A stretch of 64,000 bases of DNA from Isoetes taiwanensis (GCA_021234155.1 JAJEKV010000085.1:3234706-3298705); one strand, 5' to 3'; numbered from the stretch's first letter, positions 33,807 to 44,923 are shown. Made by a program: numbers and translations. The notes: generated from the letters alone by a model not told the origin.

Positions 33807-33978
33807 AAGCAGATAGTCAGGTGACTAGCTTAGAAAGAAAGGTGGTTATTCCAGACAAAGCAGATAGTCAGTTGACTAGCTTTGGGAAAGAGTCCAGACA
33901 AAGCAGATAGTCAGTTGACTAGCTTTGGGACAGATTGTTACTCCCTAAGGCAGATGATCGAGGACGATCAGCCTTGGG
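33807..33978 (+). other. Four consecutive hairpins between gag and the polypurine tract (unit 1)
   Basis: Hairpin 1 (33807-33831) pairs AAGC/GCTT and TAGTCA/TGACTA around GG. Hairpins 2 (33856-33884) and 3 (33899-33927) pair CAAAGC/GCTTTG and TAGTCA/TGACTA around GT. Hairpin 4 (33943-33978) pairs AAGGC/GCCTT and TGATCG/CGATCA around AGGA. Each has an AGA bulge on the 5' side. The stem sequence of hairpin 4 differs from the others but stays paired. The block is repeated in units 2 and 3. Confidence 0.85.
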
Positions 33979-33990
33979 AAGGGAGGGAAT

Positions 33991-34700
33991 TGATACGGCA
34001 CTAGCTTGGGGGCGTGGCTCGGAGAAAGGATTTGCAGAAAACACTGAGGCAAGGGTTCTTTTTATTGATGATAAACCTTAGGTGTTAAGCTACACTAAAG
34101 TACTATCGAAATCTAAAAGCAACCATTTAAACAACGAATTAATATAACTGCTAAAACAATGTGTTAACGAAAAAGAACAAACAAAAGGGAAACGTGACCA
34201 ACGGCAGACGGAATTGCCGGATCAGCTATTATTAGCTGAAAAAGGTCCGAAGCAGGCCGAAAATAGCTCCTGCGCTATTGTAGCAGGCCGGATTACAGAA
34301 AAAGGTAGCTGGAATTAGCTTAAAGTGCAAAAGGTAAATCCAAGAATAGATCATACGCACCTTTTAGAATAGTATAAGAAGGAACTGATCTGCAGAATTA
34401 TAGAGCCGTAAGTGCCTAGCATGATATAGAATCTTGTCAACAGTAGATCTCTTGGTAAATTGTGATTGAATTAAGAGTTCCCTTTAGCTCTAGAGAATTC
34501 CAGAGAATCCCAGAGAGGCTATCCAGCTGGTTAGCAGACTCTCAGAATTGGGAGGAATTTGAGCTTGGACTTGCTGTGTTTGCAAATCAGAGCCCGGTTG
34601 GGTGGATAAGTGGTGCCGAAAGATCTTAATCTGGAGGTTCCAGGTTGTTTTGAATAACCGTGTTTGATAGTTTTGCGGACAGAAGAACCCGTTTGTATCA
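33991..34700 (+). repeat. LTR 2 of the gag-only array (shared)
   Basis: TGATACGGCACTAGC to GTTTGTATCA. A purine-rich tract GGGAAGGGAGGGAAT directly precedes it, so it serves as 3' LTR for unit 1. A primer site TGGTATCAGAGC follows at 34703, so it also serves as 5' LTR for unit 2. Confidence 0.95.
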
Positions 34701-34738
34701 AGTGGTATCAGAGCTGTTGTATCCTAGGATCCTGTGAA

Positions 34739-35935
34739 ATGGCCTATAACAAGTTTAATCTTTCTGTAGACCAGTATAATCAGGCTATGAATGCTGCTGC
34801 GCAGATTGCAGCACAGATTGGCATGCCTACATCTGCTAGTTTTGAGGAGAACCAGAGAAAACTTGAATATGTAGCAATTCTGTATGGGCACTTGCCAGAC
34901 ATATTCCAACAGCCTCCTTTGCCTGCAAACACGCCACCAGTTACTCCACCACCACCTGATTCTCCTACTGTAGTTACCAATGCCAAAACAGGTCGAATTA
35001 AGTGGTTAGAGAAGGTAGAAGGAATGCCGTCATATGCAGGAGATAAGCGGAGTCCACCAGCAGTTCTAGGATTCCTGGCCAGTTGGGAAAGTTTCTTTGA
35101 AAGAGTAAAAGCTACGGAGGAGCAGAAACTGCAAGCTATGGATAAATATTTAACTGATGTAGCCAGAATATGGTGGCAAGGGCGTAAAAAGTTGTTACCG
35201 CAGATAAAAACTTGGGCAGCTTTTAGAAAAGCATTTGAGTCGCACAACTTACATGCAAATTATTACCCAGATCTTAAAAGACAGTGGGATCTTTTTAAGC
35301 AAGGGGAACATGAATCGGTACATCACTTTTATTCTAAGTTTGCCTACTTAGCGGTACAGATGGGAGAATTACAGCCAGGAGGACTATCTGAAAGTGAAGT
35401 GATGCGAAAATTCATAGCTGGATTACGAGATCCGTTATACGCAGAACTATGCTTTGCAGAACCAGTGACTATTGATGAAGCAGTGCGAAAGGCTGAAGCC
35501 ACAGAGATGAAACTCAATCCTAGTGCAGTACGGTATGATATCTGGGAGGGTTACCCTCAAGAGAAGAATTTTAAGTCAGACAATGGCAAGGTATCTGAAA
35601 GAGAGAATAAGAGGAGCAGAGTAAGTAATGATGAAACTCGTACGAAGAAAAGCAATGGAGAACGAGAGATGGCTAAAACACAGACAAACGTATCCCCGGG
35701 AGGATGTTTTATATGTGGCGGTCCACATTATAAGAATCAATGTCCAAAAGTTGTATCCAAAGGGGATTCTGAGCAATCAAAGGAGGATATTCGCGCTCCA
35801 AAGGAGGATACTCGAGCAAAAGCCCGAACATTTGCGCAGATTGCCCATGTTCGTATTGCAGAAGAAGTTCCTGAAAAGGTTCCTGAAAGTTCCCACGCTA
35901 ACGCCAAGTTTGACAAAGAAAAGTACGAACTATGA
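34739..35935 (+). CDS. Gag protein of unit 2 (398 aa, altered C-terminus)
   Basis: Nearly identical to the unit 1 gag over the capsid core and zinc knuckle. A 2-base deletion close to the end (TACGAACTATG where unit 1 has TACGAAGACTATG, near 35928) shifts the frame so the protein ends ...EKYEL, about 15 residues early. It also differs at several positions around the zinc knuckle region (NVSPGGC for NAPPGGC, SKEDIRAPK for PKEDTRAPK, RTFAQ for RTSAQ). All of these are shared with unit 3. Confidence 0.9.
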   Translation: MAYNKFNLSVDQYNQAMNAAAQIAAQIGMPTSASFEENQRKLEYVAILYGHLPDIFQQPPLPANTPPVTPPPPDSPTVVTNAKTGRIKWLEKVEGMPSYAGDKRSPPAVLGFLASWESFFERVKATEEQKLQAMDKYLTDVARIWWQGRKKLLPQIKTWAAFRKAFESHNLHANYYPDLKRQWDLFKQGEHESVHHFYSKFAYLAVQMGELQPGGLSESEVMRKFIAGLRDPLYAELCFAEPVTIDEAVRKAEATEMKLNPSAVRYDIWEGYPQEKNFKSDNGKVSERENKRSRVSNDETRTKKSNGEREMAKTQTNVSPGGCFICGGPHYKNQCPKVVSKGDSEQSKEDIRAPKEDTRAKARTFAQIAHVRIAEEVPEKVPESSHANAKFDKEKYEL

Positions 35936-36177
35936 AAGAAGTCGGCTTCAAATTGGCTACGTGGGTAAAAACAAGTAGAGTAAAATGTCTGTGTAGACAC
36001 GTGTGTGTGTGAATGGTTTGAGCATTGTATTCAGTTGGTTTGAAATAATGAAAGATTTTTTTCAAATGAATGTTGCTCTAGATTTAGAAGGGGGCAATTG
36101 TGACTGCAGCACAAAAGCCAGACCCTTAGAATTATCGGGCAGATGGTAAGTTTACCAGCCCAGAAGAAATCCTTTCA

Positions 36178-36349
36178 AAGCAGATAGTCAGGTGACTAGC
36201 TTAGAAAGAAAGGTGGTTATTCCAGACAAAGCAGATAGTCAGTTGACTAGCTTTGGGAAAGAGTCCAGACAAAGCAGATAGTCAGTTGACTAGCTTTGGG
36301 ACAGATTGTTACTCCTTAAGGCAGATGATCGAGGACGATCAGCCTTGGG
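36178..36349 (+). other. Four-hairpin block of unit 2
   Basis: Same arrangement as 33807-33978, with one change in the flank of hairpin 4 (CTCCTTAAGGC for CTCCCTAAGGC) that lies outside the main stem. Confidence 0.85.
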
Positions 36350-36361
36350 AAGGGAGGGAAT

Positions 36362-37071
36362 TGATACGGCACTAGCTTGGGGGCGTGGCTCGGAGAAAGG
36401 ATTTGCAGAAAACACTGAGGCAAGGGTTCTTTTTATTGATGATAAACCTTAGGTGTTAAGCTACACTAAAGTACTATCGAAATCTAAAAGCAACCATTTA
36501 AACAACGAATTAATATAACTGCTAAAACAATGTGTTAACGAAAAAGAACAAACAAAAGGGAAACGTGACCAACGGCAGACGGAATTGCCGGATCAGCTAT
36601 TATTAGCTGAAAAAGGTCCGAAGCAGGCCGAAAATAGCTCCTGCGCTATTGTAGCAGGCCGGATTACAGAAAAAGGTAGCTGGAATTAGCTTAAAGTGCA
36701 AAAGGTAAATCCAAGAATAGATCATACGCACCTTTTAGAATAGTATAAGAAGGAACTGATCTGCAGAATTATAGAGTCGTAAGTGCCTAACATGATATAG
36801 AATCTTGTCTACAGTAGATCTCTTGGTAAATTGTGATTGAATTAAGAGTTCCCTTTAGCTCTAGAGAATTCCAGAGAATCCCAGAGAGGCTATCCAGCTG
36901 GTTAGCAGACTCTCAGAATTGGGAGGAATTTGAGCTTGGACTTGCCGTGTTTGCAAATCAGAGCCCGGTTGGGTGGATAAGTTGTGCCGAAAGATCTTAA
37001 TCTGGAGGTTCCAGGTTGTTTTGAATAACCGTGTTTGATAGTTTTGCAGACAGAAGAACCCGTTTGTATCA
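36362..37071 (+). repeat. LTR 3 of the gag-only array (shared)
   Basis: TGATACGGCAC to GTTTGTATCA. It differs from LTR 2 by a handful of substitutions (for example GAGTCGTAAGTGCCTAACATG for GAGCCGTAAGTGCCTAGCATG), several of which are shared with LTR 4. Confidence 0.95.
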
Positions 37072-37109
37072 AGTGGTATCAGAGCTGTTGTATCCTAGGA
37101 TCCTGTGAA

Positions 37110-38306
37110 ATGGCCCATAACAAGTTTAATCTTTCTGTAGACCAGTATAATCAGGCTATGAACGCTGCTGTGCAGATTGCAGCACAGATTGGCATGCCTA
37201 CATCTGCTAGTTTTGAGGAGAACCAGAGAAAACTTGAATATGTAGCAATTCTGTATGGGCACTTGCCAGACATATTCCAACAGCCTCCTTTGCCTGCAAA
37301 CACGCCACCAGTTACTCCACCACCACCTGATTCTCCTACTGTAGTTACCAATGCCAAAACAGGTCGAATTAAGTGGTTAGAGAAGGTAGAAGGAATGTCG
37401 TCATATGCAGGAGATAAGCGGAGTCCACCAGCAGTTCTAGGATTCCTGGCCAGTTGGGAAAGTTTCTTTGAAAGAGTAAAAGCTACGGAGGAGCAGAAAC
37501 TGCAAGCTATGGATAAATATTTAACTGATGTAGCCAGAATATGGTGGCAAGGGCGTAAAAAGTTGTTACCGCAGATAAAAACTTGGGCAGCTTTTAGAAA
37601 AGCATTTGAGTCGCACAACTTACATGCAAATTATTACCCAGATCTTAAAAGACAGTGGGATCTTTTTAAGCAAGGGGAACATGAATCGGTACATCACTTT
37701 TATTCTAAGTTTGCCTACTTAGCGGTACAGATGGGAGAATTACAGCCAGGAGGACTATCTGAAAGTGAAGTGATGCGAAAATTCATAGCTGGATTACGAG
37801 ATCCGTTATACGCAGAACTATGCTTTGCAGAACCAGTGACTATTGATGAAGCAGTGCGAAAGGCTGAAGCCACAGAGATGAAACTCAATCCTAGTGCAGT
37901 ACGGTATGATATCTGGGAGGGTTACCCTCAAGAGAAGAATTTTAAGTCAGACAATGGCAAGGTATCTGAAAGAGAGAATAAGAGGAGCAGAGTAAGTAAT
38001 GATGAAACTCGTACGAAGAAAAGCAATGGAGAACGAGAGATGGCTAAAACACAGACAAACGTATCCCCGGGAGGATGTTTTATATGTGGCGGTCCACATT
38101 ATAAGAATCAATGTCCAAAAGTTGTATCCAAAGGGGATTCTGAGCAATCAAAGGAGGATATTCGCGCTCCAAAGGAGGATACTCGAGCAAAAGCCCGAAC
38201 ATTTGCGCAGATTGCCCATGTTCGTATTGCAGAAGAAGTTCCTGAAAAGGTTCCTGAAAGTTCCCACGCTAACGCCAAGTTTGACAAAGAAAAGTACGAA
38301 CTATGA
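37110..38306 (+). CDS. Gag protein of unit 3 (398 aa, altered C-terminus)
   Basis: Almost the same as unit 2, including the 2-base deletion and the EKYEL end. It has private changes such as MAHNKF for MAYNKF, NAAVQIAAQ for NAAAQIAAQ and GMSSYAG for GMPSYAG. The sharing of so many variants with unit 2 and not unit 1 shows that units 2 and 3 derive from one another or from a common copy. Confidence 0.9.
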   Translation: MAHNKFNLSVDQYNQAMNAAVQIAAQIGMPTSASFEENQRKLEYVAILYGHLPDIFQQPPLPANTPPVTPPPPDSPTVVTNAKTGRIKWLEKVEGMSSYAGDKRSPPAVLGFLASWESFFERVKATEEQKLQAMDKYLTDVARIWWQGRKKLLPQIKTWAAFRKAFESHNLHANYYPDLKRQWDLFKQGEHESVHHFYSKFAYLAVQMGELQPGGLSESEVMRKFIAGLRDPLYAELCFAEPVTIDEAVRKAEATEMKLNPSAVRYDIWEGYPQEKNFKSDNGKVSERENKRSRVSNDETRTKKSNGEREMAKTQTNVSPGGCFICGGPHYKNQCPKVVSKGDSEQSKEDIRAPKEDTRAKARTFAQIAHVRIAEEVPEKVPESSHANAKFDKEKYEL

Positions 38307-38548
38307 AAGAAGTCGGCTTCAAATTGGCTACGTGGGTAAAAACAAGTAGAGTAAAATGTCTGTGTAGACACGTGTGTGTGTGAATGGTTTGAGCATTGTA
38401 TTCAGTTGGTTTGAAATAATGAAAGATTTTTTTCAAATGAATGTTGCTCTAGATTTAGAAGGGGGCAATTGTGACTGCAGCACAAAAGCCAGACCCTTAG
38501 AATTATCGGGCAGATGGTAAGTTTACCAGCCCAGAAGAAATCCTTTCA

Positions 38549-38720
38549 AAGCAGATAGTCAGGTGACTAGCTTAGAAAGAAAGGTGGTTATTCCAGACAA
38601 AGCAGATAGTCAGTTGACTAGCTTTGGGAAAGAGTCCAGACAAAGCAGATAGTCAGTTGACTAGCTTTGGGACAGATTGTTACTCCTTAAGGCAGATGAT
38701 CGAGGACGATCAGCCTTGGG
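38549..38720 (+). other. Four-hairpin block of unit 3
   Basis: Same four stem-loops with AGA bulges as in units 1 and 2. Confidence 0.85.
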
Positions 38721-38732
38721 AAGGGAGGGAAT

Positions 38733-39442
38733 TGATACGGCACTAGCTTGGGGGCGTGGCTCGGAGAAAGGATTTGCAGAAAACACTGAGGCAAGGGTTC
38801 TTTTTATTGATGATAAACCTTAGGTGTTAAGCTACACTAAAGTACTATCGAAATCTAAAAGCAACCATTTAAACAACGAATTAGTATAACTGCTAAAACA
38901 ATATGTTAACAAAAAAGAACAAACAAAAGGGAAACGTGACCAACGGCAGACGGAATTGCCGGATCAGCTATTATTAGCTGAAAAAGGTCCGAAGCAGGCC
39001 GAAAATAGCTCCTGCGCTATTGTAGCAGGCCGGATTACAGAAAAAGGTAGCTGGAATTAGCTTAAAGTGCAAAAGGTAAATCCAAGAATAGATCATACGC
39101 ACCTTTTAGAATAGTATAAGAAGGAACTGATCTGCAGAATTATAGAGTCGTAAGTGCCTAACATGATATAGAATCTTGTCTACAGTAGATCTCTTGGTAA
39201 ATTGTGATTGAATTAAGAGTTCCCTTTAGCTCTAGAGAATTCCAGAGAATCCCAGAGAGGCTATCCAGCTGGTTAGCAGACTCTCAGAATTGGGAGGAAT
39301 TTGAGCTTGGACTTGCCGTGTTTGCAAATCAGAGCCCGATTGGGTGGATAAGTGGTGCCGAAAGATCTTAATCTGGAGGTTCCAGGTTATTTTGAATAAC
39401 CATGTTTGATAGTTTTGCAGACAGAAGAACCCGTTTGTATCA
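38733..39442 (+). repeat. LTR 4 of the gag-only array
   Basis: TGATACGGCAC to GTTTGTATCA, followed not by a primer site but by AGCATC and the resumed Gypsy gag. It is therefore the 3' end of the array. Confidence 0.95.
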
Positions 39443-39448
39443 AGCATC

Positions 39449-42186
39449 TTTCTTTAAACTAAGTATTATTATAAATAATTAGTCTTTAGCTGCAGGAATT
39501 AGCTAGTCACTTCGTGCAAGGACTAGATATGGAGCTTACAAAATTAGATGGATGTGATCAACTCACCTTGGAAGAAGCGGAGCACAAGGCTCGATACTTT
39601 GAGAGTATCCTTAAGGACGAGGACAATGCCAATCGTAGAGAGCTACAAAGAGGAAATTTTAAAAGAATTACAGAGATGAATCGAACTCTCGGGTTCATCA
39701 AAATTTTCATAATGCCCCTAAGTTACCTTTGAATGCAATGTCACAGATGGATGAAGAATTGAATATGATAAGTGCATGAAGGAAAATTTATGTTTTTACT
39801 GTAAGCAAAAGGGGCATAGGACACGTTTTTTTTCCTAAGGAGAATAACTCAAATGCCAAGGTTCAAGGATCTCAAAATGTAGGGGCAATGAGAGCACATC
39901 AAGCAAGTGTCATGGATTTAGAGGAAGATATGGAAGTTTGTACAACAATCGATCAAGGTACAGTGCAACTGCAGGCACATGTGGTGCAGGTTGAAGGTAA
40001 AATTAATGAAGTTCTTTTTAGTATTTTGATTAATACGGGAGCCATTCACAATTTTATTTTACCAAAGCTTATTAAGTTGTTTGGATTGAATGTTAATCAA
40101 CAAGTCTTAAGAATGGTGAAAATGGCTGATGGTAAGCGAAAGCCTACTAGCGAGTATATGCGTGCATTAAAATTGAAAGTGCAAGAAATGCCTACAATTG
40201 CAAATTTCCATGTGCTTCAGCTAGGCTCATATGATATGATTATAGGCATGGAATGGCTTAATGAGGTGCATGCTATAGTAGATTGTCATGAAAGAGTTGT
40301 GAGAGAAAAATCTAAGGAACATCAAGAGCTATGTACACTGGAAGGATTGAATAAGCAGTATTTTACTCCTAAGCCTATTAGTCGCAAGCAAATCAAGAGG
40401 TCAATTAGGAAGTATGAAATGTTGGAGTTGCTTGTACTCAAAGGTTCAGGAGAAATTAATCAAGTATACATGATGTGCAAGACATCCTCGGGGAGTTAAA
40501 GGAAGTGTTTCCCGAAGAGTTGACGGAGTTACCTTCTCGAAGATATGTCGATCATGCAATTAATTTGGTTCCCGGAGCTTCTCCTCCATCAAGAGCTCCA
40601 TATAGATTTGCTTTGTCAGAGTTTGTGGAATAAAAAAAAAAAAAAAAAAACAGTTAAAAGGATCAAGGATATATACAGCCTAGTATTTCACTTTTGGTAC
40701 TCCAGTATTATTTGTTAAGAAAAAAGATGGTTCTATGCGTATATGTGTTGATTAGAGGCAATTAAATGATATCACAATTAAAAATAAATATCCATTGCCC
40801 GGAATAGATGACTTGTTTGATCAACTTCAAGGAGCTACATTGTTTTCAAAGATAGATCTTAGATCTGGATATCAGCAGATAAGAATCAAAGAGAGTGGCA
40901 CATCCAAAACAGCTTTTTCTACAAGATATGGGCATTTTGAATTTGTGATTATGCATTTTGGCTTAACAAATGCACCAGCAACTTTTCGGTGTCTAATGAA
41001 CGATCTTTTCCATGAATACCTTGACAAGTTTGTCCTCATGTTCTTTGATGATATATTTATTTATTTAAAGAATTTAGAAGAGCATAGAGAACATCTGAGA
41101 ATTGTTTTGAGTATTTTGAAAAGAAAAAAATTGTATGTTAAGAAAGTCAAGTATTCATTTTGTAGCACCAAAATGGATTATTTAGGTCATATTGTTTCAG
41201 CAGAAAGAATTAAACCTGACCCCAAAAAGTTTCAAGTGGTGAGAGAATGGCCAGTTCCTAAAAACCCAAAACAGGTGCATTCATTCTTAGGACTTGCAGG
41301 GTTCTATAGAAAATTTATCAAAAGTTTTTTTACAATAGCAAGTCCTTTGACAACACTTACAAAATCAAATATATCTTTTCAATGGGGAGAACAATGTGAG
41401 AGAGCTTTCAAAAATTTAAAGGAAAAGTTGATAAATGCTCCTGTTTTAAAAGTGGTAGATCCAAGTAAGATGTACCAGATTATGGCAGATGCTAGTGGGG
41501 AAGGGAAGGAAGCTGTGTTTGATGCAAGACAAGCATGTATGCGTATATATTTCTCATAAACTGAATGATGCAGAACAAAATTATCCCACTCATGATAAGG
41601 AATTGTTGGCAATTGTACATGCACTTAGAGCTTGGAGACATTATCTTTTAGGGATTCATTTTGAAGTACATACTGATTATGCTAGTCTTACATACTTTAC
41701 GACACAACCTAATTTGAATTTGAGACAATGTAGGTGGATGGAATTTCTTCAAGAATATGACGTTCAGATTAATTACAAAGTGGGTAGTGCAAATGTTGTT
41801 GCAGATGCTTGTCTAGACTTTTAGCTTGTTGTGCAATAACTATGATTACAATAGATTGGTTGGATGAGGTAAAAGATAGTATTGCTATAGACAAGTATTT
41901 TGGACCGAAATTGAAGGAAGTATAGAAGGAGAATTTGGAGATAAATGATAATTATTGTTTTGAACATGAAATATTGAGATACAAATCAAGAGTTTGTATT
42001 CTTGCAGTTGATCACATTAAAAAGAAGATATTAAATGAATGCCATGATGCAGCAATATTAGGTTATCCAGGATTCCATAAGACATATCACAAGGTAAAGA
42101 GGAGTTTCTTTTGGTCAGGACGAAAAGATTATGTTTGTAAGTATATCCAAAATTGTGTGATGTGTTCACGTGTTAACGCAGAATAG
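39449..42186 (+). pseudogene. Gypsy gag end, protease, reverse transcriptase, RNase H and integrase start
   Basis: Gag resumes (FVQGLDMELTKLDGCDQLTLEEAEHKA). A zinc-knuckle remnant (CFYCKQKGHR) near 39790 lacks its last Cys. The protease reads LINTGAIHNFI near 40030: the catalytic Asp of D-T-G is Asn. The reverse transcriptase (about 40780-41320) has LFSKIDLRSGYQQIRI, TAFSTRYGHFEF, FGLTNAPATF and FFDDIFIY at the catalytic site. RNase H (about 41380-41820) includes VHTDYASLTY. The H-H-C-C zinc finger of integrase (HDAAILGYPGFHKTYH, CVMC) is at 42030-42170 and the frame stops at 42184. Stops and frameshifts (40498, near 40632 with an A tract, near 41530, 41822) show it is dead. Order (reverse transcriptase before integrase) makes it Gypsy. 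Confidence 0.9.
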
Positions 42187-42215
42187 ATTAAGGCACCTGG
42201 CCTTTTGCAGCCGTT

Positions 42216-42571
42216 ACCTATTCAAGAAAGAAGGAAGGAAGGAAGGAAGTATATTTTAACGTCCACGGAGGCCAACTGGCCTATGACACGGAACATACAA
42301 TATATCAGAAAGTATCCAAACACAAAAGAAAACCACAGAAACCCTGTACAATGTGTCTCTACCACTAGGACGAAAAAACCCCCCATGTGGGAGGAAAAGC
42401 CCTTGTAGTAGGCGTTCAGAGGCCCTATCTGGGCGCTCAAATTCCTTGTGCTGTGAGGGACTCCCTGACGGTGGAGACTTGCAGAATGTAGGATGCGAGA
42501 CGTGCAACCATTGGCGAAGCCAGCAGTTGATGAATTGCTATCTCAGAGCATCTGAGATCGGCATGAGCTGC
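42216..42571 (-). other. 3' untranslated region of the second LINE, ending in a GGAA-type simple repeat
   Basis: Downstream of the LINE stop (minus strand) there is about 0.32 kb without coding potential. The element ends in TTCC-type repeats on the minus strand (plus strand GAAGGAAGGAAGGAAGG at about 42234-42249) instead of poly(A). Gypsy sequence resumes just beyond, so this is the LINE 3' end. Confidence 0.65.
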
Positions 42572-43237
42572 TCAGATGTGTGCATATGCCGGACATTCCT
42601 GTAGAGCATGGTGTTCATCTTCTACTATCTGCATGTGACAGCACTGGCATAATCTCTCATGCCGGGGGATTCCCTGCCCTCCGTCCGCACCCCAGCGGCC
42701 TGTCTCAATTTTGAGATGGTGGGACCCTGTCCTTATTGCAGCTATAACTCTCCATTTCTTGGTAGAGATGTGTGCCTTCAAATACTGGTGGGGGCCATGT
42801 TCAAGTGACGGATTAACCTGCGTGTGGTAGTGCTCTGTTTTGGGCTTTGCAAGAGTGGGCGCATCCCACAGAGAGGTAGCAAAGCGCTCATTCAAATGCA
42901 GCTCCTGCTCCACGATATCCGACATATCCATAATCTGCTGATAGTGTATGGACCATCTTGCGAACCATCCCCTACAATGCTCCTGCCACGGCCCTTGTGC
43001 CAATAACAGAGCCCGGGGAGGAAGACGTTGTGCATCCATTCTGTCAACCTTATGGAAATATGCAAGGTGCCTGCGCATAGCAGAATGTTGTAGGGGCCAA
43101 AAGCCAGTCTCATACAGCAAAATCGGATAAGGCACCGTGTCCTTGACGCCTAGGCTGTATATCAGGAAAGCCTTCTGTACCCTCTCTAGCTTATCCCAAG
43201 TACCCTTGCTAACCACTGGCCCCCAGACCTCTACCCC
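42572..43237 (-). pseudogene. LINE ORF2, C-terminal segment (continues the 53-kb reverse transcriptase)
   Basis: The frame begins at the CACTA junction with GVEVWGPVVSKGTWDKLERVQ, the usual region after the reverse transcriptase thumb in I/Jockey-type LINEs. It ends with a C-C-H-C cluster (CQCCHMQIVEDEHHALQEC) and stop. The preceding residues are at 52503-53443 across the CACTA insertion. When the CACTA and one CCC copy are removed, the junction reads in frame (LVLLYGVEVWG). Confidence 0.9.
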
Positions 43238-43249
43238 CACTACAAAAAA

Positions 43250-43660
43250 ATTGCCTTGTTACGACGTCTATTACGACGTCCAGACGTCGTTTGAACGTCG
43301 ATGAACGACGCCAAAAAGTCGATGAACGACGCCTATAATGACGTCTGCACGTCGTTTTACGACGCGGACGCGTCGCTATACGCGTCGCAACGGCGTCGTC
43401 TTAAAGCGACGACGTGACGTCGTTCAACGACGCCATCGCCTGCGTGCGATTAACGCCACGGGCCGGGTGACGGCGGCGGCGTCGGCGAAGCGGAGTTTTC
43501 GACGGCGTGGCGATTTTACGTGTTTGACGTCGTTTAACGACGCCACGCACACGTGGCACCCACGGACGGGCGCGGCTTGGCGTTACCGGGTAGTTGTTGT
43601 TGGCGTGGCGGCCCGACGTAAAGCAACGTCGTTTAACGACGTTGTTTACGTGTATTAAAA
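43250..43660 (+). repeat. Left subterminal repeat region of the CACTA element
   Basis: GC-rich, with many copies of ACGACGT, GACGTCGT and the palindrome-like ACGTCGTTNAACGACG. In CACTA elements such subterminal repeats are the transposase-binding sites. A 106-codon open stretch here is only a by-product of the repeats. Confidence 0.8.
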
Positions 43661-44923
43661 AAATTTTTTTTTAATTTTTTTTTTTTTTTATAAATTGAAA
43701 AAAATAATAATAATACATTTATTATGAATGAAGTTAATACATTTAATTTAAAGCCTATAAAATGAATTTAACCAATAAAGAAATATAAGATTTTAACGTC
43801 ATTAAATGATGTCGCTTAAATATATTAAAAAAATACAAAAATAAATGAAGCCCCAATTTTTTTAGCTAAATACATTAATCAATAAATTAAGCTAAATACA
43901 TTAATCAATACATTAAGCATATTGAAAATTAAATGCTTACCGGTACAAAGGTGGCAAAGTTGTTTTGCACAAACAACGCATTTGCTAGGAGTGTACATGC
44001 AAAACAATAAATTCAATGATTAGTAAAATATTAGTATAAATAAACAACTTAAAGGAAAAAAATATGGAAAATCAATGGGGGAGGGGTGGTTTCAATGGCG
44101 TCCCCTTCTTGGATAACAATTTAACCTAAATAAAGCACTAGTATTTTATTAGCGTATTGAAAAAAATTAAATCCTTACCCGGAAGAGGTGCCAACTTGTT
44201 TTGCAAAAGAACAACACATTTTGCTAGGAGTGTACATGCAAAACAAAAAATTCAATGATTAGAAAGAAATAGTATAAAACAACTAATAAGGAAAATTTTG
44301 GAAAGAAGAAGGGTCTCGATCTTTTAACGACGTCTTCTTAGATGGGAAAAAAAATTAGAAGAAGAATGGAAGAATTAGAAGAAGAAAAGGCTAAGAAGAA
44401 GAGGAGGAACCCGAAAATTGGGGAGGAAGAATCTGAAGAAGATGAATAAGAGGAGGATTAAGAGTAAGAATTTGAATAAGAGGAGGAAGAAGTAGTATAA
44501 GAGGAGGAAGAATCAAGAAGAAGATGACAAAGGGAATGGAAGAATATGTATGGAAGAAGGATGCAAGAATGGAAGAAGAAGAATGAAGGTTGAAGGAAGA
44601 ACAAACAACAAATACAAAAAGCCCTAAATCTACCCAAAACAAGTTTAGATTCAAAAAAGCGAGTTGGTTGATCCGTGCACATACCTTATGAAGCTTGTCT
44701 TACACTTAGAATAGACCCCCAAAGTAGATCCGCCCGAAAATCGCCTCAAAAAACGCTCCTCCATAAGCTTTGCTTGCTTTCGAAAATAAGCGGCGGGATT
44801 GATGCTTTTTTTCGATTTAAATCTGTGTCGTCGTTTAACGGCGACGTGGTGGACGAAGTTAAACGACGATAAAAACGTCGTTGAACGACGTTTTTGTAAC
44901 GCAACATTTTTTTTTACGACAAC

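Larger units (their letters stand above)
31619..39442 (+). mobile_element. Concatemer of three gag-only LTR retrotransposon units sharing four LTRs
   Basis: Four LTRs of 710 bp each (31619-32328, 33991-34700, 36362-37071, 38733-39442) alternate with three internal regions that hold only gag. The spacings are 2372, 2371 and 2371 bp. Each LTR starts TGATAC and ends GTATCA, followed by the primer site TGGTATCAGAGC in the first three. There is no protease, integrase or reverse transcriptase, matching the class of non-autonomous elements called TR-GAG. The outer flanks carry the direct repeat AGCATC, so the whole array sits between a single target duplication. Confidence 0.93.
30841..42215 (+). 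mobile_element. Old Gypsy (Ty3) element, interrupted by a gag-only LTR array and truncated by a LINE
   Basis: Gag sequence at about 30.84-31.62 kb is continued by gag, protease, reverse transcriptase, RNase H and integrase start at 39.45-42.19 kb. The split is explained by the 7.8-kb LTR array 31619-39442, flanked by the 6-bp direct repeat AGCATC (31613-31618 and 39443-39448). No Gypsy LTR was recognised. The integrase is cut off after its zinc finger, where the 3' tail of the minus-strand LINE begins at about 42220. Confidence 0.85.

Noticed and set aside
42222-43130. Plus-strand open frames opposite the LINE C-terminal segment
   Set aside because: They mirror the minus-strand LINE coding sequence; the minus frame has the recognisable Cys/His cluster and joins in frame across the CACTA.
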